Shown: positions 35,940 through 46,879 of the stretch, piece after piece
Position numbering within the stretch: position 1 is the first letter of the stretch
Layout of the letters: each line of letters begins with the position of its first letter
From: Heterohyrax brucei
Lineage: Eukaryota > Chordata > Mammalia > Hyracoidea > Procaviidae
Length of the DNA stretch: 64,000 nt
Direction of reading: 5' to 3'
Assembly: GCA_028571685.1 (NCBI GenBank)
Contig: CM053166.1
Coordinates: forward strand, 63,450,111-63,514,110
Notes under the pieces: model-generated
Told to the model about the DNA's origin: nothing
Seen by the model: the letters and a program-made list of their open reading frames with translations, nothing else
The model's database searches: none
Made by a program: the position numbers and the translations under genes

Positions 35940-36732
35940 GAACCTGAGGAAAACCCAGCTGTCTTTCTCACTAGACTCATTAAATCCTTAAAAAAATATA
36001 CCAGTACTAACTCTGAAAATAGAGAAGGGAAAGTCATTATAGCCCTACCTTTTATATCCCAGTCTACATCAGACTTAAGACAAAAATTACAAAAGCTTGA
36101 GGTAGAACATCAAACCCCACTCTCCTGATTGGTAGAGGAGACATTTAATGTATTTAACAACAGAGATTTGGTGGCAGAGGAGAAAAGATGAAAAAGAAGC
36201 CCCAGTTGTTGTCTGTAGCTTTCCAAAGTCCACCTGGAGGTAACTCAGTTAGTCCCCAGCAACCAGGACTTAGAACACCTCATCGGGCAGTGGGTATTGA
36301 CCCCAATCAATGTAAGTATTGTAGAAAATGAGGCCACTGGAAGGTGAAGCATCCTGAGCACTCTAAAACGGGACACTTGGTTGACTTTCTCAAAGACCTA
36401 GATGGACAGGCCCTCCTGGAAGGATGATGACTCTCTCAGAATAGGAGTCTGAAGAGACAGGCCACTGGGGGCCCTGCCTAGCTCCTGGCCACACTATCAA
36501 CACCTCCATGGGAGAGCTAAGGTTTACACTGGATGTGGAAGGTAAGGAGATTAAATTTTCCTTAGACATGAGAGCCACCTTCTCTACCTTAAATTACTCA
36601 AAGGGCCCACTCTTCAAGTGGGACTGTGCAAAGTTTACTCTTATGTTGACAGGGTCACAATTGGTAAAGCATTCCTTTCTGTGTGTCTCCAAATGCCCTG
36701 TTGCATTGCTAGGACAAAAATTACTAAATTGA
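35940..36732 (+). pseudogene. gag-pro: class I ERV gag (capsid, nucleocapsid) and protease remnant
   Basis: Gag builds the particle and the protease matures it. Near 35950-36190 one frame gives gammaretrovirus-like late capsid sequence ('PAVFLTRLIKSLKKYT', 'SDLRQKLQKLE'). Near 36313-36360 a nucleocapsid zinc knuckle appears (C-x2-C, then GHW), with an internal stop and the last cysteine apparently lost. The frame 36508-36732 is the protease: 'FTLDVEGKEIKFSLDMRATFS', where the catalytic D-T/S-G triad reads D-M-R, followed by 'CPVALLGQKLL'. It is clearly inactive. The order fits the proviral orientation. Confidence 0.8.
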
Positions 36733-36954
36733 GGATACTAAACACATTACATACATATATCAAAAGGAATTGTTAGGTTACATCAGAAGTTTGAGATGTT
36801 ATTATATCAGAGAAAGCTATGCTATTGTAAACCAGTATACTATCATTGAAGTTAAAACACTACCTGTAGGCTAACTGCTTTATTTAAGAACTTTATCCTT
36901 CATGCACACACAGCTCTGTTAATAAATCAGGTTTTAAAACAAAAAAAATTCAAA
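36733..36954 (+). other. provirus, pol position, unrecognised
   Basis: Reverse transcriptase would be expected here; none is readable. Most of pol has been deleted. Confidence 0.4.
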
Positions 36955-37120
36955 CTCACTTCAGTTGGGTCAATTCCAACTCATAGTGACCCTATAGGGC
37001 AAAGTAGAACTCCATAGAGTAGAAACTCCATAGAGTTTCCAGGGAGTGCCTGGTGGATCTGAACTGCTGACCTTTTGGTTAGCAAAAGTAGCACTTAGCC
37101 ACTATGCCACCAGGGTTTAG
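36955..37120 (-). repeat. AfroSINE, minus strand
   Basis: It reads as the reverse complement of the short variant, from the tail ('tcaattccaactcatagtga') to the head ('agccactatgccaccagggt'). A short local duplication 'gaactccatagagt/gaaactccatagagt' lies inside. Confidence 0.88.
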
Positions 37121-37544
37121 GTTGCTGTAAGGTTTTAGGATCTTGTAAATAACTGACTCTACATCACTCTCTGATGGTTTGGTCCTATCCTGTCACTCTG
37201 CACAGTCTTTCTCAGTAATGCCATCTACATAGCTTCTGGGTTACAACAGTTCCAAGTAAAATTAATGATGTCCCATGGATTCTAATCAATACCCAATAAT
37301 GGTCATCCTAGCCCTTATAGGTCATTAGTACAGTGAGCAAGAGAGTTCTACTCTGATAGGCAGGCCTGTATCCCTTTTCAGCGTGAAGCAGATATATAAG
37401 AAGAGACCTCCATCCATATTCCCATAAAACAATTGTGAGCATGAAATCTCTCAGGGTGCAGTTGAGACAGGCAGAATAGTATGTGGGGAAACATGCAATG
37501 GAAATCCTATGAAAAATGGATTACCTCTTTTTAGTCAGCAATCA
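37121..37544 (+). other. provirus interior, unassigned
   Basis: No readable domain. It would be pol or early env in the provirus map. Confidence 0.35.
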
Positions 37545-38050
37545 GGAGTAAGACAGGGAGCCTGAAGGCCTCTGCAAGTGTTATCCAAAACTCTAAACAA
37601 GGAACAAGGGATAAATAGATCCAACAATTAACTACATCTTGGGACACTGAAATAAGTGCTCCCAACAATTGTGTAAACTTCCTCAAAGTTGTTTTTCAGA
37701 AGGAATCAGATGGAACCAACTCCTGGAATCTGCACAGAAATTCCACTTTAACCACTTCATGTCCTTCTGGCAGGGTCACCAGAGAGCTACAATTAGGACT
37801 GGGAAATCAAACCAACGAAGTGAGAATCTGTGCATGCACAACATCCCACAATAAGTCCTGCTACCAGTTTCATAAGCCCCATTGGCAGGAACCATCTTGA
37901 AGTCGGCATGTGCTCACAACCAAGGAACATGTACCCACCCACCAAAAAAGGAAATACTTCAGACCCCTTATATTAAAGCCTTCATGTCTCTCTTATCAAA
38001 CTCCAAATCCTTCTAACCAGGTTCTTTTCCAGGGGAAACAAAAACCTGGA
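37545..38050 (+). repeat. old LTR, family A, copy 2
   Basis: It shares 'acagggagcctgaaggcctc', 'caattaactacat' and 'acaacatcccacaataagtc' with 21990-22745 in the same order. The ends are not defined. Confidence 0.5.
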
Positions 38051-38699
38051 GCATTTCTTCATTCCTGAACAGATGACCCCCTCCTTGAGGGGTGGGTCTT
38101 GGCTGTTGCCATGGCCCTGCTTCCCCAGTACAGAGGAGGCCTGATTCCCACAGGGGAACCAGAACAGGGAGAGGAACTGGGTCTCTGTGGAAAGCGGCAG
38201 CCCCTGACTCCAGAACAGCAGATCCAATGGGGACCAAGAAGGAATGGTGAGTGGAAGGAGTAGACGCAACTACAGTTGAACAGACTCCCCCTAGCTTCGA
38301 GCAGCAGAGCAAACTGTGACTTGTTCCAAGAAGCTAAAAAGTTCACTCTGAGACAACAGGCCTGGAACCAACCTGTGCTGTAAGATCAACTCCCTTTGAT
38401 TTTCCAACCCACCCCAGGGTAGGCAGTAATCATCTCTTTTAAAATTTTCAACTGTTTCCTTTATGTAACCACTCTTCATTTTGTTCCTTGCCCATCTTCC
38501 TTAAACAATAGTATTCCAGCTACCCCTGAGGGAAATTTTTGTCTATGCACTCCTCCCTGACACACGTTTCTGTGTGGTGGAATGCCCTACCCTACAAACA
38601 CCACTCTTAGCCAGAAGCCCACACCATAGGCACGGGTGAGACTGTGCCTAAATGGGAAAGATTATGTAGGACAATGTACTCTTAGATTTCAAGTTTTTC
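38051..38699 (+). other. unassigned, possibly env surface region
   Basis: It lies just before the env transmembrane homology. Several overlapping frames exist on the minus strand (38013-38346), but none has a recognisable domain. Confidence 0.3.
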
Positions 38700-39430
38700 C
38701 AACTCATGTCCACTCAAATTCCACCTTATCTACCCACAACCATCTCCAGGGAAGACAAGATACAGAAGGTTATAATCCCACTCTTGAGGCAAGCGGATTT
38801 GGGTGATGGTTCTTAAGAACAAGAATACCTGGGCCCTGGTACGTGCCAAATGGAAATGGTCATTAACAAAACTTATCTGATACCATTCACCTCCTGGCCA
38901 CAGAGACTGAAAAAGCATTAGAAGCACAAGCTTCCCTTAACTCATTACTGGAAGTGGTTTTAGACAACTGTTTGGCATTGGATTTCCTGTTAACAAAGAT
39001 GGGTGAGGTCTGAATTGTCATTAATAAGACTTGTCGCACATGGATAAGTCAGTCTAGAAGAAATACACAAAGTTTCAGAATGGGCCTGGCCCCTTCCCTG
39101 AGGCTTCAGAACCATGGGAGTGGTTCCTAAGATTGTTTCCATTGATAGGGTCGTGGCTAGTCTTCCTTTTGGCAATAATCATAGTAGTTTGTGTGGTTTG
39201 TCCCTGTGAGCTTTATCTCTTAAAGAGCCTAACAAAAGGGGCCACACAGGCTTTACAACCTGGAGGACTTTTTGTACTAAATAACCTGAACAAGTCCCAA
39301 AGTAGTGCTCGCTATCAAATTCAACAAGATGTAATTACCTTCTACTCTGAACTAGCTACCGACCAATGGCTAAAAACAATGCCCAAGAACAGCAGGAAGC
39401 AGACAGAGTCAACCCCCAGTTTTCCATGAT
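38700..39430 (+). pseudogene. env: class I ERV env transmembrane-subunit remnant
   Basis: Env mediates entry; this is the end of the transmembrane subunit. A heptad region near 38900-38985 ('NSLLEVVLDNCLALDFLL') leads into a stop-broken segment containing an 'INKTC' motif of the C-x6-CC region, where the cysteine pair is degraded. The frame 39133-39429 has a hydrophobic membrane span of about 20 residues ('WLVFLLAIIIVVCVVC') and a short tail. It is broken by stops and cannot act. Confidence 0.75.
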
Positions 39431-39467
39431 GGGGGAAGCTACATGAAAAGGCACTGATTAAAGTAAG

Positions 39468-40123
39468 TGCCATAAAGAACTCAATAGGATTCACTACATT
39501 TATTTTTATGTACACCTGTTTTTCTTAATGTCCTGGCCTCCTAGCACTCCTTAGCCCCAGGGAAATTACACATTAACTTGTGACCCTCTGTGACTATGAG
39601 GAAGGGAGGTGATACATCAGTTATGGATATAAAATCTTTGCAGCCAGTTTTTTTTAGGCTCTCTCCAGATCATTAAAACAGGTGGAGGCACCGGTCACTC
39701 ACCACCCTGCCCAGATAACCACTGCCAGAAAGCTCCTGATGGACTCCTTCCAGGTTCTAGATGCTTATTTCCTCTGGACCCCAGTCACCTCTCTCTAGAT
39801 AGATCTCTTCCAGGCTCCAGATGTCTGTCTCCTCTGGGCCACAGTTGCCCATCTGCTGATAAAATTCCTCCATGGCTCTGGACACCCATCTATAGACTCC
39901 TTCCATGAATTTCCCACATTCGTCCATCCCTCACACCTAATATTTACAGTTACCAACTCAATAAAAACACTCAGTCTGACTAAAGAAGATGGACAGGGTC
40001 TGAGGATTCAGCTCCTCCATTCCTTGTATATTGATATACAAAATAAACCTCTTGATCCCCACCTTATCCCTGTCTCAGTATTAGCTTTGCGGGAGGCAGC
40101 ACAAATCCACATTTTGCAGTAAC
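39468..40123 (+). repeat. class I LTR, family B, 3' copy
   Basis: Homologous to 23320-23911. A G-rich stretch (39430-39436) just upstream fits a polypurine tract. It contains AATAAA at 39959 and 40040. It has an extra block near 39800-39850 relative to the 5' copy, so the LTRs are well diverged. Confidence 0.75.
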
Positions 40124-40139
40124 GTTAGTAGTTGACGCT

Positions 40140-40200
40140 TTTTCTAAGCATCATACTAAAAGCTTTACATACATTATCTCAAAAGTAGGCAGTTATCAAT
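40140..40200 (-). repeat. possible MIR fragment
   Basis: 'ttctaagcatcatactaaaa' with 'gctttacatacattatctca' reads like the reverse strand of a MIR. Short and uncertain. Confidence 0.35.
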
Positions 40201-40209
40201 TGACAAGAA

Positions 40210-40369
40210 ACCCTGGTGGCACCGTAGTTAAGAGCTCAGGCTGCTAACCAAAATTTTGGCAGTTCAAATCCACCAGCTGCTTCTTGGAAACCCATGGGGC
40301 AGTACTACTCTGTCTTATAAGGTCACTCTGTGTAGGAAACAACTTGATGGTAATGAGTTTTTTTAGTAG
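40210..40369 (+). repeat. AfroSINE, short variant, with target-site duplication
   Basis: The head 'accctggtggcaccgtagtt' runs to the tail 'aacttgatggtaatgag' and a T-rich end. A 10 bp exact duplication 'ttgacaagaa' lies at 40200-40209 and 40370-40379. Confidence 0.92.
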
Positions 40370-40382
40370 TTGACAAGAAGAA

Positions 40383-40590
40383 ACCTGGTGGTGCTGTTGT
40401 TAAAGCACTTGGCTGCTAACTGAAAGGTCAGTGGTTTGAATCCACCAGCTATTCTGTACAAGAAAGATGTGACAGCCTACTTCTGTAAAGATTTATAGCC
40501 CAGGAAACCCTATAGGGTCAATTCTACTCCAGCTATTGGGTCACTATAGGGTTTCTATGAGTCATCCACTGGAAGGCTGTGGGTTTGTTT
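40383..40590 (+). repeat. AfroSINE, long variant, plus strand
   Basis: It follows the previous copy at once. It has 'acctggtggtgctgttgtta', the long-variant block 'agaaagatgtgacagcctac' and 'gggtttctatgagtc'. It gives a side-by-side comparison of the two SINE types. Confidence 0.88.
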
Positions 40591-40928
40591 GTTTTATTTT
40601 GGGTTGGTGTTGACAGTCACTGCTAGCCCTGTGAAGGCTGATTAGTGTCTCTTGGGCCACTGGCCCACGGACCTGAGCCAGTCCTTAATATTTTTCTCCA
40701 ACTGGTAGCAAACTGAGAAAACTGAAGACAGTGTCTTGTACTTTCTCTAAATCTAAAATAATTGTTTTTTAATGTCAAAATCTGTCTTTTTCAAATGGTA
40801 TTAACAATAGGTAGAAGTTGTATTTCTAATTGTCATACTTGAAAAAAATTAAGAAATGGCAATTTGGTATTGGTTGATATTCTTTAAAGTCCCAAAACTT
40901 GAGAAACAATTTTCTAATCTTTAGGCCC
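40591..40928. other. intergenic, nothing recognised
   Basis: No supported feature. Confidence 0.45.
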
Positions 40929-41429
40929 TGATTTAGTCAGCTAGGGCTGCTCTAACAGAAATACCACAGAGTGGATGGCTTTAACAAAGAAAGATTTATT
41001 CTTACACAGTCCGGTAGGTTGCGAGTCCATATTCAGGGTGTCCGCTCCAGGGAAAGACTTTCCCCTTGACGGCTCTGGAGGAAAGTCCAGTATTGCATCA
41101 GTCATTGTCCAGGGAGCGTCCTAACGCAAGAACCTCTGGTCTGAACGACGCGTTCTGCTCCCGGTGCTGCTTGCTTGATGGTAGTGAGGTTCTCAAATTG
41201 TTCTTGGTTGTTTTTCCTTTTATTCCTTGCAAGCTAAAAGCATTAAGGGTGGGGCAAGCCATACTCCAGGGAAACTTCCCCCATAGCAGGAATTCACAGC
41301 CCCACCCTAATCCTTTAACATACAGGTTAGCAAAACCACACAATGGAGGACAGTCCCAAGATACTGGGAACCATATCCCAGCCACATGGCTGCACACATT
41401 TTTGGGGGGACACAATTCAAACCATGACA
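40929..41429 (-). repeat. MaLR-like 3' LTR
   Basis: 501 bp, about 1% different from its partner. The family is the same as at 29394, 31837 and 33124. The reverse-strand start 'tgtcatggtttgaattgtg' resembles mammalian MaLR LTRs. Confidence 0.9.
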
Positions 41430-42384
41430 TCCCACCCTTTGACAACCCAAAAATCACATCACAAAAACATTTAACACATTCATCTCACCATAGCAAAATT
41501 ATGTCCATCCATATAACAGAAGTCTTAAATCAGCTCCAAGTCCAAAATACAAAAACTCTTCTACATCTGTGAAACTTAGAAGGCATTAACAGGCAACAGG
41601 CAAGTCAACAGAACACATTACATTAGCCCTCAAAGCTTTGGAAATACTCTTACATTTTCTGAGACATTCTACACAACAGCCCTGCTCTCCAGACTCTAGG
41701 TATCGGCCACACTCTCTGGTTTCTGAGTGGAGACCTCCAGCCCCGTGCTACAACTCTGCCTTCAAGGCCCACTTGGACAGAAACTCTGTCCCATCGGCTT
41801 TAGGAGCACCCTAAGCCCAACTGAGTGGCAATTCCACCCTTACGAACACAGCACGCCATGGTTCCACCCTTTCAAACCCCTGAGGTCATGGCCATACCTC
41901 TTGAGACTGAGGCAGCTCAGCTTCTCACGCTATCTGCCTCTTCAGCTTCAGCTTCCTATGGCCGCATGGCCCGGGCCTCAGGCCCACATCTGCCCTGCCG
42001 GGCAAGTGTTCCAAAGCTCTGTAGCTCCACTGGTTTAAGTGCCCGGAGGCACCCCACTCTTGCTGGAAAGCGTCCTGCCCAAAGGCACTCAACTCTCTCA
42101 CTATGTGGGTCAGCAAGGCCAGCTCACCGATTCAAGTGCCCAGAGGCACCCCGTTCCGCGAGGAAAGCTCTGCGCAGGCACTGACCTCTCTCGCTCCACG
42201 GGTCGGCTCCAGCGCTGCCTCTGGTTCTGCTGCTGCCGCTGCCGCTGCTGCCGGTCCTCTGTTGTTTCTCACCATCTGCGCCTTCTCCGTTCCTTCTGAA
42301 TCTTCTATCCATTCGCAGTTTCAAAGTGGCTTCCACATTTTAGGTATTTGCTAGAGCAGCACCCCACTCCCACGGTACCAATTC
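41430..42384 (-). other. interior of the MaLR-like element, non-coding
   Basis: 955 bp. The part near the primer site (41930-42300) is GC-rich, with a ctgctgccgct repeat near 42228. Several frames are open on both strands (plus 41825-42184, minus 42124-42336), but none matches gag or pol. It probably carries the packaging signal. Confidence 0.7.
42363..42381 (-). promoter_or_regulatory. MaLR-like primer binding site, tRNA-Leu type
   Basis: The minus strand reads 'ttggtaccgtgggagtgggg'. It differs from the ERV-L site at 28297 only by a short insertion, so the same leucine tRNA primer is likely. Confidence 0.75.
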
Positions 42385-42885
42385 TGTTTTAGTCAGCTAG
42401 GGCTGCTCTAACAGAAATACCACAGAGTGGATGGCTTTAACAAAGAAAGATTTATTCTTACACAGTCCGGTAGGTTGCGAGTCCATATTCGGGGTGTCCG
42501 CTCCAGGGAAAGACTTTCCCCTTGACGGCTCTGGAGGAAAGTCCGGTATTGCATCAGTCATTGTCCAGGGAGCATCCTAACGCAAGAACCTCTGGTCTGA
42601 ACGACGCGTTCTGCTCCCGGTGCTGCTTGCTTGATGGTAGCGAGGTTCTCAAATTGTCCTTGGTTGTTTTTCCTTTTATTCCTTGCAAGCTAAAAGCATT
42701 AAGGGTGGGGCAAGCCATACTCCAGGGAAACTTCCCCCATAGCAGGAATTCACAGCCCCACCCTAATCCTTTAACATACAGGTTAGCAAAACCACACAAT
42801 GGAGGACAGTCCCAAGATACTGGGAACCATATCCCAGCCACATGGCTGCACACATTTTTGGGGGGACACAATTCAAACCATGACA
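42385..42885 (-). repeat. MaLR-like 5' LTR
   Basis: 501 bp, the partner of 40929-41429. It holds the promoter of the element. Confidence 0.9.
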
Positions 42886-44084
42886 GGCCCCAATATATAA
42901 AGCTGTTCTTAAATAAATATTTCTATTTTATAGTATATGTTTCCAACAGTTTTCTGTCATGACCCTTGCCGAAGAGGCTTACATGTATGACTCTCACAAG
43001 CATTGGTCCCAAGGCAGCCTTTTCCACTCACTCAATTGGTTGAGAGTAACATTATTATAAGCATAAACTTGATTCTGCATTTTTTTATTATTGTGATTAA
43101 GCGAAAGTATACAATGCAAACCAATTTTGCATGCCCGCCTATCTGCAGTTCCATCTGTTCTCCTTACCCAGTGACAGAATAATCCTCCTTTTAGCTCCAC
43201 ATTTCTAGTATCCTCTTAATGAAGTCCTGTCCCCTCCTCTCCACCCTCTTCTCTACGATGTAGAGAGAAAACATTAGGATGGCCTTCTATAAATGTATAG
43301 AACTATAAAGTACACACACCATATGGTCACACTGTATCCCCAAGTCCAATTCATTCTTGTCTGAAGAGTTGACCTCAGTACTGGTTTCCAGTCAGGGCCA
43401 GTAGCAGGTCTAAGGGCCATGTTCCCAGGGAACCCTCGAGGCTGTCAGACTATCAGTTACATTCTTGAGCTTCACCACTCTTTCCCTCATGTTGCCTTGG
43501 GAGTCTGCATTGTGTCCCCCATCACAGCTGTCTTTGGAGGTGGCTGGGCACTATCTGGTTCTTTTGGTGTCGTGTTGATACAGTCTCCCATTCATATGGG
43601 TCCATTTGTCTCCTGGGCTCTTTTTTCCTCATGTCTTTGTTGCTTTCGGTCATCATCTGTTCCAGATGGGTTGGGATCATTTGGTGTACCTCAGATGGAA
43701 GCTTGCTAGCTTGAAAGACCCAGACACCACTCACCAATATGGGGTGTGGTGCAGAAGACTCACTCAGCAAAAGACTAGTTATGCCACTTGACCTGGATGT
43801 CCCCTGAAAACATGGTGCCCACAGCCCCATCCTTGCTACTCTATCTTACGAAATATTGGGTTGAGTTTAGGAAGCCTTTCAATTTATAGTGTAGTCCAAT
43901 TATGTTGATCTGTTCTCTACTGCCTGATGTCATTACTCTCACCTAACCAAATTCCTATCTACTCCAATCTATGGTCAACTGTCTCCCTCAATCCCCACCC
44001 ATGTAGCAGTCAAAGAGTCTTTTCTTCTGTACATAAGTCTTTAAGCCCTTATGGCAGAGGTGTTATACAATACTTGTTCTTTTG

Positions 44085-45373
44085 CAGCTGACTGATTTCA
44101 CTTACCATAATGTCTTCTAGTTGAAACCAGGTAATGAGATGATGCTCCCTAAAATCATCATTGTTCTATATCATTGCGTAGTGTCCCACTGAGTATACGT
44201 ACCATAGCTTGATCATCCATTTGTCTATTGGTGGGCACCTAGGTTGATTCTATCTTTTTGCTATTGTAGACAGTACTGCAATAAACATTCATGTACACGT
44301 AACTGTTTGTGTGACTGCTTTTATTTCTGTAGGATATATTCTTTCAGTCTCTTTCCATTCAGGATAATGTAGGTGGTTGGCTTTGTGTATATGCCCTTTA
44401 TTGCCTCAAGGAATCTCCCTTCTACTCCTATTTTTCTGAGAGGTTTTTTAGCATGAATGGGTGTTGGACTTTATCAAATACCTTTTCTGCATCAGTTGAC
44501 AAAATCAAGTGATTCTTATTCTTTGTGTTATTTATGTGGTTGTTCCTGTTGTTTTTCTGATGTTGAAACAGCCTTGAGTCCCTGGTGTGAATCCAGCTTG
44601 GTCACGATGAATTATTTTTTTGATGTGTTGCTGAATTCTATTGGCTAGGATTTTGTTGAAGATTTTTGTCTGGGCTCACAAGTGATATTGGTCTGTAATA
44701 TTCTTTTTGTGTGGAATCTTTCTCTGGCTTTGGTATCAATGTTATGCTGTAATATGTGGTCTATTCAGGAGAATATTCCATGTGCATTGGAAAAGAAGGT
44801 GTACTTATCTGTTGTTGAGTAAAAAGTTCTATAAATGTTGATGAGGTCTAGTTGGTTGATTGTCGCAAGAAGATCTTCTATACCTTTACTGAGCTTTTTT
44901 CTGGATGATCTGTCCATTACTGAAAGTGGAGTGTGGAAGTCCCCTGCTATTACTGTGATGTGATCTATCTCATTTTTCAGTGTTGTCAGCATTTTTTCAA
45001 TGTATTTATATGCTCTAGTATTAGGTACATAAATTTTTAATACTGTTATATCCTGCTTGTGTATTGAAACTTTCATCAATAAATAGTAACCATCCTTGTT
45101 CATGATAGTCCATTTTACATTTAAATCTACTTTATCTGAGATTGGTATTGCCACTCCTGCTCTTCTTTGTATGTTGTTAGTTTGGTATATATTTTTTCAT
45201 CCTTTGATTTTCAGTTTGATTGTATCTTTGAGTCTAAGGTACATTTCTTGTAAGCAACATACAGATGGATCATGTGTTTTAATCCAAGCTGTTACTCTCT
45301 GTGTCTTTAATGGAGTATTCAATCCATTTATATTCATTGTAATTAGCAATAGGTATGTGTTTAGTACTGGCAT
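44085..45373 (-). pseudogene. L1 ORF2 remnant with two large deletions
   Basis: The endonuclease half is readable at 45154-44765 ('KVDLNVKWTIMNKDG', 'VIAGDFHTPLS', where the expected GDFN reads GDFH). At about 44755 the text jumps into the reverse transcriptase, and at about 44340 into the C-terminal tail. Dead copy. Confidence 0.82.
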
Positions 45374-45837
45374 TTTGTTGCCTATATTTTTGTGTTTATG
45401 TTTTCTTTGTTCCTCTTAGTAGTCTGTTCTGGGTCGTTTTTCTTTATGGGTTTATTTGTCATCTTTTTCAGTGTTGGTTTTGTGTTTGTTGAGACTCCTG
45501 TGTTATGTTTCTTGTTTTGATATGTTGCATTGTTAATTTGCTTTGTGAGTACCCCTTTGGTCCCCCTTAATGTTCTAAGTTTGAACCAGTCTTTAAGTTT
45601 TGTATATCTTCTTAATTTCCTCTGCATCTGAAAGTGTTATATTTACTGTAATATGTCCCTCTTTGTAATGTGATGATTTCATAGTTTTCATGTTAAGATC
45701 ACTGGTTCCCTACTTGTAATATTTTAGCTTTGATTAACTTAGTGACTTCCCCAACTGAATAGGCCTCTGGATGCTGTGTCTTGTCCTACATTACATCTTT
45801 CAATGTACATTTAATGTTATTATTTTTCTAAACATGA

Positions 45838-46640
45838 AACTTCTTTCAGTATTTCTTGTCATTTTGATTTTGTTTTTGCAAAGTCTTTAAGCTTCTGTTT
45901 ATTTGAAAATGTATTAATTTCACCATCATATTTGAGAGACAATTTTGCAGGATATGTAATTCTGGGTTGTAAATTTTTCTCCTTCAAGGCCTTGTGTGTG
46001 TCATCTCACTGTCTTCTTGTGAACATGGTTTCTGCTGAGAAGTCAGGCAAAATCCTACAGGACTTCCCTTTGTACATTAGTTTTGCTTTAAGCCTCATTG
46101 CCTTTAAGGGCCTCTTTTTATATTTCTTTGTCTTTCTTTTGGGGTCTGGTTTTTGTGGTGTTTGATAAGCATCTGGAATATCTATATTCTCTTCTTTCAC
46201 GATTTCAGAGAAGTTTTCTGTCAGTAACTGTTCAACAGCTCTCTCTGTATTTTGTGCTATCCCTCCCTGTTCAGGAACTCCAATTATTCATAGATTATTC
46301 ATCTTGATAGAGTCCCACATGCTTCTTAATTCTTCTTCATTTTCTTGTTTATTTTATCTGATTTTGCCTCATAAAGGCTGGTGTCAGTTTCTTTATCTAC
46401 AAGTTCACTAATTCTGTATTCCATTTCCTTGATCTTGCTCTTTTGGTTTCACATTTAATTGTCTAATTCTATAATTTTATTATTGATCTGCTGGATTTCA
46501 GATCATTGATGTTCTAGCAGTTCATATAGCTTACTTAATTTTTCATTTTTTCTGCTCTATTTTGTTTAATACCTAGAAGGGCTCTATACATAATTATTTT
46601 GCATGCTACCTCTCGTAATTTCAAGAAGACTTCATCTAGC
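45838..46640 (-). pseudogene. L1 ORF1 remnant
   Basis: The frame 46200-46006 gives 'KRPLKAMRLKAKLMYKGKS' and 'DFSAETMFTRRQ', the RNA-binding part of ORF1p. The coiled-coil part upstream is frameshifted. The ends are estimated by comparison with 59901-60848. Confidence 0.75.
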
Positions 46641-46879
46641 AAGTTTTTGACTATTTTGGGAATTTTCCAGAGCCATGGTGGTCTGCTTCTTCAAATGGTT
46701 AGATATTGAGTGCTGTCTTCATGCCATCAAGAAGATGTTCAGTTTCTCCAGAGTTACACCAACAGGAGAAGGGAGTGGGTAAGAACACTGCTAGATTTGG
46801 TCACCAGCCACTGCTGCATTCTCTCAGTGCAGCTGACTTATGTATAGCTTCTCTGGCAATATGAACACTGTCAAACTCT

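Larger units (their letters stand above)
23320..40123 (+). mobile_element. class I (gamma-like) endogenous provirus with nested insertions
   Basis: Two homologous LTRs in the same orientation (23320-23911 and 39468-40123) bracket, in viral order, gag capsid/nucleocapsid and protease (35940-36732) and env transmembrane sequence (38700-39430). Removing the obvious later insertions leaves roughly 8.3 kb, a normal provirus length. These insertions are the ERV-L at 25688-28957, the LTR at 29394-29917, the L1 at 30340-34690 and two SINEs. Almost all of pol is missing. The insertions and frame breaks make it an old, dead copy. That the left LTR belongs to this same provirus is inference. Confidence 0.65.
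40929..42885 (-). mobile_element. complete non-autonomous MaLR-like LTR element, minus strand
   Basis: 1957 bp in all. The 5' LTR is 42385-42885, the primer binding site follows, a 955 bp interior without retroviral genes comes next, a purine tract 'gtcaaagggtggga' ends at 41430, and the 3' LTR is 40929-41429. An exact 5 bp duplication GGCCC lies at 40924-40928 and 42886-42890. The LTRs are both 501 bp and differ at about six positions by eye, so the insertion is young. It depends on another element's proteins. Confidence 0.93.

Noticed and set aside
38013..38346. Three overlapping minus-strand frames
   Set aside because: Opposite to the proviral direction, no domain, and typical chance frames in GC-richer DNA.
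41825..42336. Overlapping GC-rich frames on both strands inside the MaLR-like element
   Set aside because: Low-complexity Ala/Ser/Gly/Arg composition driven by a ctgctgccgct repeat; no gag or pol similarity.
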